From Bacteroidales bacterium (GTDB lineage Bacteria > Bacteroidota > Bacteroidia > Bacteroidales > UBA932), in the NCBI GenBank assembly GCA_023230265.1, contig JALNXR010000051.1, forward strand, positions 1 through 10,349: 10,349 bases of DNA, written 5' to 3'. Under the pieces are notes generated by a model, which had not been told where the DNA came from, did not search any database, and was given only the letters and a program-made list of their open reading frames with translations. Below, one piece after another: positions 7,701 to 10,349 of this stretch. The position numbers were made by a program, and so were the translations under genes. Numbering within the stretch: position 1 is the stretch's first letter; each line of letters begins with the position of its first letter.

Positions 7701-7994
7701 GCAAAGCACTGGAAGCTCTTATGGGCAAAAAACGGGAAGGAGGCTGTGGAGATGTTTGAAACTCTCTCCCCCGATCTTATTCTGATGGATATTAAGATGC
7801 CATTGATGGATGGTCTTGAGGCAACCAGAATAATCAGGGGAAAATCTCCGGATATACCCATCATAGCCCAAACCGCAAATGCTTTTGAATCAGACAGGAT
7901 AGATGCTTTACAGGCAGGATGCAACGAGATGCTTGTCAAGCCTATAACTGCCCAAAAGCTGAATCAGACTATAGACGAATATTACAAAAAATAA
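4725..7994 (+). CDS. Hybrid sensor histidine kinase/response regulator with ABC-type substrate-binding sensor domain
   Basis: A 1089-residue inner-membrane signalling protein. Order: N-terminal hydrophobic segment or signal anchor (5-21); hydrophilic linker; extracytoplasmic domain (about 75-370) resembling the ABC substrate-binding family, ending in Phe-Asp-Tyr near 349-351 and Leu-Pro-Ala-Gly-Ser at 364-368, the layout seen in sensor kinases that carry this domain; transmembrane helix (385-407); short coiled coil; PAS 1 (about 425-546); PAS 2 (about 552-671); HisKA with phosphoacceptor His700 in Ser-His-Glu-Ile-Arg-Thr-Pro-Leu; HATPase with N-box Asn816, Asp-Thr-Gly-Lys-Gly at 843-847 and Gly-Ser-Gly-Leu-Gly at 869-873; a roughly 65-residue polar linker; receiver (973-1089) with Glu979-Asp980, phosphoacceptor Asp1022, Thr1050 and Lys1072. 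All catalytic residues are intact, so it should be active. There is no HPt or DNA-binding output, so phosphate must pass to another protein or the receiver acts on the kinase itself. The ligand is unknown. ATG 4725 is chosen over an upstream TTG inside the promoter. Confidence 0.94.
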   Translation: MYKYLSLCVTALILFSGTFLFGGVRSGFSCSGIVHSDEGLTGVLQDGVTQDGRYSETGDTSYISAEKENNQERERKNILIVYSQSMDFERMREFSSGFTSYISKNKIDCSVHIVRISQPETTEGKIKLLSDIFSSRSIFKINNLIVAPDRLSFRIVKAVDSLIPRGIPVVALMGEELPVPSVRYSRLVLEYPFEKNLKLGLKLFPLTTKVFVLTDDIEYGKMENIQARKLLDEYSKDLSIDYFLVNQNNCESIIETINSSGGNSLVILSSWHLDNKGNYIFSNNVTPFISRIKAPVFGIQELSLGCGVLGGELFSMWDAGYHSAFRAVKILQNPFIRYNEKFDGSKLAFDYDIVRKFNLRKDYLPAGSDFINDPANMFDNYSTEINFIIALIVLLTSSLVVFALYHLRYIRVYKNSLKLQKENEERKELLNNTLSVMSEGVVSFDRNFRIIDINSAAKLLSRYSGDFIGKNFEEVFNTSQPKEQETVVNLLDKVIQLKKRVNLSNPTRINYNNRESRVITGSISPVVDSQGDVSQLVLVFYDITDSFKQKRFLNLAVESAHSYTWYYNTYNNKFVFDDHFRIFAGEEYYSEVSMNYFIRNIHPDDREKFISCHQDIIESKTSVFMVEYRIMFDQKKGFEWWERRGLSLIDTSAEGDELYIYGMDINIARHKTREQELIDARNRAEESDRLKSAFLSNISHEIRTPLNGIVGFSNLLADNEYSPEEKINFIKVINENARLLMSLISDILDLSRIESNSMSFDFKQVNLNKQFREILAHYSIYSKNHLIITTDLPDVSAVVAIDEFRNRQVISNLLNNSLKFTEKGHIKFGYHIVDDCVEVFVEDTGKGIQKDKLNSVFERFYKVDEFIPGSGLGLAICKAIVEHLGGKIWIESSPGKGTTVKYTIKYNKEKLNTEIDHILTTGDHYDLDGIQSTPKDKQLNIRLPKTLEHQKVISSPNDDKTEKVEKPDIEVRGTILIAEDLESNYMLLRIMLAKHWKLLWAKNGKEAVEMFETLSPDLILMDIKMPLMDGLEATRIIRGKSPDIPIIAQTANAFESDRIDALQAGCNEMLVKPITAQKLNQTIDEYYKK

Positions 7995-8026
7995 TTTTAA
8001 TCATTTAAATGTAGAGCAAGATTATC

Positions 8027-9985
8027 ATGAAAGATTTAAAGTATCTCAAGCTGCTGTCAAAGAGCTTTCCGACGATTTCTGAATGTACTACAGAAATTAT
8101 CAATCTTGAGGCTATCCTGAATCTCCCGAAAGGGACAGAGCATTTTCTGACTGATATTCACGGTGAGAACGAGGCATTCGAACATGTGATCAAAAATGCC
8201 TCAGGCGTTATCAAAAAAAAGGTAGAGGAGATCTTTGGCCACACACTCAGAGAGTGCGAAAAGAGAGAGTTGTGTACAATTATCTACTATCCGGTGGAGA
8301 AACTTTCCCTGATCAATAATAAGGAGAGGGATTTAAATGACTGGTATCGTATGATACTTCTGAGACTTATGAAAGTTTGTGAGAATGTATCCTCAAAATA
8401 TACCCGTTCAAAGGTGAGAAAAGCTCTGCCCAAAGAGTACTCATATATTATTCAGGAGCTGCTGCACGAATCCTCAAGTGAACCCAACAAACAGGCCTAT
8501 GTAGCCTCCATTATTTCTACCATCGTCTCAACCGGAAGAGCAAGACACTTTATCATTGCAATCTCAAAGCTGATACAGCGCCTCACAATCGACTCACTTC
8601 ACATAATTGGTGATATTTATGACAGAGGACCAGGTGCACATATTATCATGGATTTTCTCTGCAATTATCACAATTTTGATCTCCAGTGGGGAAATCACGA
8701 CATAGTATGGATGGGTGCCGCGGCAGGAAGCGAAGCCTGTATGGCTAATGTGGTAAGGATGTCATTAAGGTATGCACACCTGGCCACCCTGGAAGAGGGT
8801 TACGCTATCAATCTGCTGCCACTGGCCACTTTTGCCATTGAGACTTACGGTAATGATCCATGCACTCTCTTTAAGCCCAAGACAGAAGAGGGCGGGGTGC
8901 TAAAGCAGACTCAGATGGATTTGCTCTCAAAAATGCATAAAGCAATATCCATAATTCAGTTCAAACTGGAGGGTGAGGTGATCAAAAGGAACAAGGAGTT
9001 TGGAATGGATGACCGGAATCTGCTTCATCTTATAGATTTTACAAAGGGAACAATTATTATCAGAGGTATTGAATATCCTCTCAAGGACACAAACTTCCCC
9101 ACCATTAACCCCTCTGATCCCTATAAACTTACTCCTGATGAAAGGGATCTTGTGAATGATCTGATGCATAATTTTATGCACAGCGAGATTTTACGTAAAC
9201 ATATGCGTTGTATCTACGCAAATGGTTCTCTGTATCTTGTAAGAAACTCCAACCTGCTTTATCATGGCTCTGTGCCCCTGAATCCTGACGGTTCCTTTAA
9301 AAGTGTAATGATAAGAGGCAAAGAGTATTCCGGCAAGAAGCTGTTCGACAAGATCGATCAGGTTATAAGGCAAGCTTATTTTGAGGAGGTTATGAGCAAA
9401 GAGAAGAGATATTGTCTCGATTTTGTGTGGTTCCTGTGGTGCGGTCCATCCTCCCCTCCTTTCGACAAAGACAGGATGGCTACCTTTGAGAGATACTTTA
9501 TAGCTGATAAAGAGACCCATAAAGAGAAGAAGGGTGATTATTATTACCTCAAGGACAACAAGGAGACCTGCCTTAAAATTCTTAAGGAGTTTGGTATTGA
9601 GGATGAGCACGCCCATATCATTAACGGACATATTCCGGTCAAGAGTTCAAGAGGTGAGTCTCCGATAAAAGCCGGAGGTAAGCTGCTCGTCATTGACGGC
9701 GGATATTCCAAAGCCTATCAGCCCGAAACCGGAATTGCAGGTTACACCCTGATATATAATTCACATGGTCTCAACCTGGTACAACACCAGCCCTTTGAGT
9801 CAAAGGTAAAGGCCATTGAGGAGGAGAACGACATTATATCAGAAACCACAGTCCTGGAGTTCAGCAACAAAAGGAAGAGAGTACGGGACACAGATATCGG
9901 CAGAGAACTTATAAGGCAGATAGAGGATCTGAACGATCTGTTGGATGCCTACCGGAGCGGGTATCTTAAAGAGGATGATGAGTAA
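8027..9985 (+). CDS. fbp: Fructose-1,6-bisphosphatase, class III
   Basis: Hydrolyses fructose 1,6-bisphosphate to fructose 6-phosphate, the committing step of gluconeogenesis, in the cytoplasm. The 652-residue length is normal for the class III enzyme (B. subtilis/Bacteroides type), which is unrelated to the E. coli class I enzyme. The metallophosphoesterase metal-binding motifs are visible: Asp-Ile-His-Gly-Glu at 43-47, Gly-Asp-Ile-Tyr-Asp-Arg-Gly at 195-201, Gly-Asn-His-Asp at 222-225, Tyr-His-Gly at 412-414 and Asn-Gly-His at 533-535; family-typical Ile-Asp-Gly-Gly-Tyr-Ser-Lys-Ala-Tyr follows at 556-564. Family members are Mn2+-dependent and some are controlled by phosphoenolpyruvate; no such control can be read here. 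The ATG lies 32 nt after the sensor kinase stop. A TAATTTTA at 7992-7999 is only a weak -7 match without a -33, so co-transcription with the kinase is possible. The stop codon is touched by the long palindrome that follows. Confidence 0.96.
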   Translation: MKDLKYLKLLSKSFPTISECTTEIINLEAILNLPKGTEHFLTDIHGENEAFEHVIKNASGVIKKKVEEIFGHTLRECEKRELCTIIYYPVEKLSLINNKERDLNDWYRMILLRLMKVCENVSSKYTRSKVRKALPKEYSYIIQELLHESSSEPNKQAYVASIISTIVSTGRARHFIIAISKLIQRLTIDSLHIIGDIYDRGPGAHIIMDFLCNYHNFDLQWGNHDIVWMGAAAGSEACMANVVRMSLRYAHLATLEEGYAINLLPLATFAIETYGNDPCTLFKPKTEEGGVLKQTQMDLLSKMHKAISIIQFKLEGEVIKRNKEFGMDDRNLLHLIDFTKGTIIIRGIEYPLKDTNFPTINPSDPYKLTPDERDLVNDLMHNFMHSEILRKHMRCIYANGSLYLVRNSNLLYHGSVPLNPDGSFKSVMIRGKEYSGKKLFDKIDQVIRQAYFEEVMSKEKRYCLDFVWFLWCGPSSPPFDKDRMATFERYFIADKETHKEKKGDYYYLKDNKETCLKILKEFGIEDEHAHIINGHIPVKSSRGESPIKAGGKLLVIDGGYSKAYQPETGIAGYTLIYNSHGLNLVQHQPFESKVKAIEEENDIISETTVLEFSNKRKRVRDTDIGRELIRQIEDLNDLLDAYRSGYLKEDDE

Positions 9986-10154
9986 ATCATAACTCATCTT
10001 CGGTTAAACTGTTTTTTTTAACGCTTTTTTCTTTACTTTTTCCAGGGCTTGCGGAACTCCTCCCTCCGGTCGTCGGACATCCTCAGCCTTTTTCCGGAAA
10101 AACTTTCAGAAAAAAGCTAAAAAACAGATAATACCTTCAGATGAGTTATGATTT
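9984..10154. repeat. 171-bp imperfect palindrome with perfect 16-bp terminal inverted repeats
   Basis: AAATCATAACTCATCT at 9984-9999 is exactly complementary to 10139-10154. Moving inward, 10009-10031 pairs with 10109-10127 (CTGTTTTTTAGCTTTTTTC on the opposite strand, with 4 extra bases on the left arm) and TTTTTCC at 10037-10043 pairs with 10096-10102. The AT-rich arms flank a more GC-rich core at about 10043-10095; weak complementarity seems to continue into it. TTTTTCCGGAAAAA at 10089-10102 is itself a perfect palindrome. No clear target-site duplication is visible and no protein is encoded. Candidates are a MITE-like or other intergenic palindromic repeat, or an mRNA 3'-end structure for fbp. 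Confidence 0.8.
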
Positions 10155-10250
10155 TAAGAGAGTTGTCGCTGAGGGAGCATGGAAAGATCAACGGCGAACG
10201 ATGACGAACGACGAAATCAACCAAAAGTTTCCCACATAGATATCTATAAT
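10155..10250. other. Intergenic stretch without recognised gene
   Basis: About 96 nt between the palindrome and the terminator. The only structure I see is a 10-bp near-tandem pair, CGAACGATGA at 10195-10204 and CGAACGACGA at 10205-10214, with one mismatch. A small RNA ending at the downstream terminator is possible but unsupported: no TAnnTTTG promoter is visible here. Confidence 0.4.
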
Positions 10251-10283
10251 AAAAAGGCCAGATTTTTAAGATCTGGCCTTTTT
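10251..10283 (+). terminator. Strong bidirectional intrinsic terminator
   Basis: AAAAAGGCCAGAT at 10251-10263 and ATCTGGCCTTTTT at 10271-10283 form a perfect 13-bp stem with a 7-nt loop, with an A-tract on one side and a T-tract on the other, so it can end transcripts from either direction. It lies about 265 nt past the fbp stop and most likely ends the fbp transcript. It could also serve a convergent gene beyond the right edge. Confidence 0.9.
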
Positions 10284-10287
10284 GTTG

Positions 10288-10324
10288 CTATTTGCATGTT
10301 AGTATCAGAATGTCAAGCAAATAG
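10288..10324. repeat. Short inverted repeat near the right edge
   Basis: CTATTTGC at 10288-10295 is complementary to GCAAATAG at 10317-10324 with a 21-nt spacer. It could be an operator or part of a leader for a gene outside the window, or chance. I see no gene in 10284-10349. Confidence 0.3.
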
Positions 10325-10349
10325 ACCATAAAAAAATTGCAGAAACGGA

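Noticed and set aside
9191..9631. Minus-strand open frame of 146 codons with a hydrophobic stretch
   Set aside because: It is antisense to conserved fbp motifs, so it is a by-product of fbp codon use.
10179..10331. A 50-codon open frame from ATG 10179 with a GAGGGAG just upstream and a hydrophobic stretch near its end
   Set aside because: It reads straight through the perfect terminator hairpin at 10251-10283, which would stop its own transcript, and Shine-Dalgarno-like sequences carry little weight in this group. It has no recognisable domain.

Overview
The window looks like ordinary chromosome from a member of the Bacteroidota, most likely Bacteroidales. The evidence is a run of matches to the Bacteroidota -7 promoter element (TAnnTTTG), a near absence of Shine-Dalgarno sequences, a class III fructose-1,6-bisphosphatase, a DUF4254 gene, and a 191-residue superoxide dismutase very close in length and C-terminus to the Porphyromonas type. 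I see no phage, conjugative, CRISPR or toxin-antitoxin genes.

Layout, left to right. (1) 26-1651, minus strand: a two-gene unit, isoprenyl diphosphate synthase followed 36 nt later by a DUF4254 protein, continuing toward the left edge. (2) 1726-3981, plus strand: rsgA (30S assembly GTPase) followed after 3 nt by a DinF-type MATE transporter. Units 1 and 2 diverge from a 74-nt gap that carries a -7-like element on each strand. (3) 4065-4640, minus strand: Fe-type superoxide dismutase, convergent with the MATE gene. The 83-nt gap between them holds a perfect 15-bp tandem repeat. (4) 4725-7994, plus strand: a 1089-residue hybrid histidine kinase with an extracytoplasmic ABC-type substrate-binding sensor, two PAS domains, HisKA, HATPase and a C-terminal receiver. 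It diverges from sodB through an 84-nt gap with a good -7 box on each strand. (5) 8027-9985, plus strand: fbp, the class III fructose-1,6-bisphosphatase of gluconeogenesis, 32 nt after the kinase. (6) 9986-10349: no convincing gene. It holds a 171-bp imperfect palindrome with perfect 16-bp ends beginning at the fbp stop codon, about 95 nt of unassigned sequence, and a strong two-way intrinsic terminator.

The genes are mostly housekeeping: isoprenoid precursor supply, ribosome maturation, efflux, oxygen defence, signalling and gluconeogenesis. Only the tight rsgA-MATE pair, the synthase-DUF4254 pair and possibly the kinase-fbp pair suggest co-transcription. Two start codons were moved downstream (rsgA to GTG 1726, the kinase to ATG 4725) because the longer readings begin inside or upstream of the predicted promoter; sodB was also shortened to the conserved family start. 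I found no clear new multi-gene system. The points most worth checking are the long palindrome after fbp, the solute-binding hybrid kinase beside fbp, the residues that predict the metal preference of the SOD, and a possibly leaderless rsgA message.
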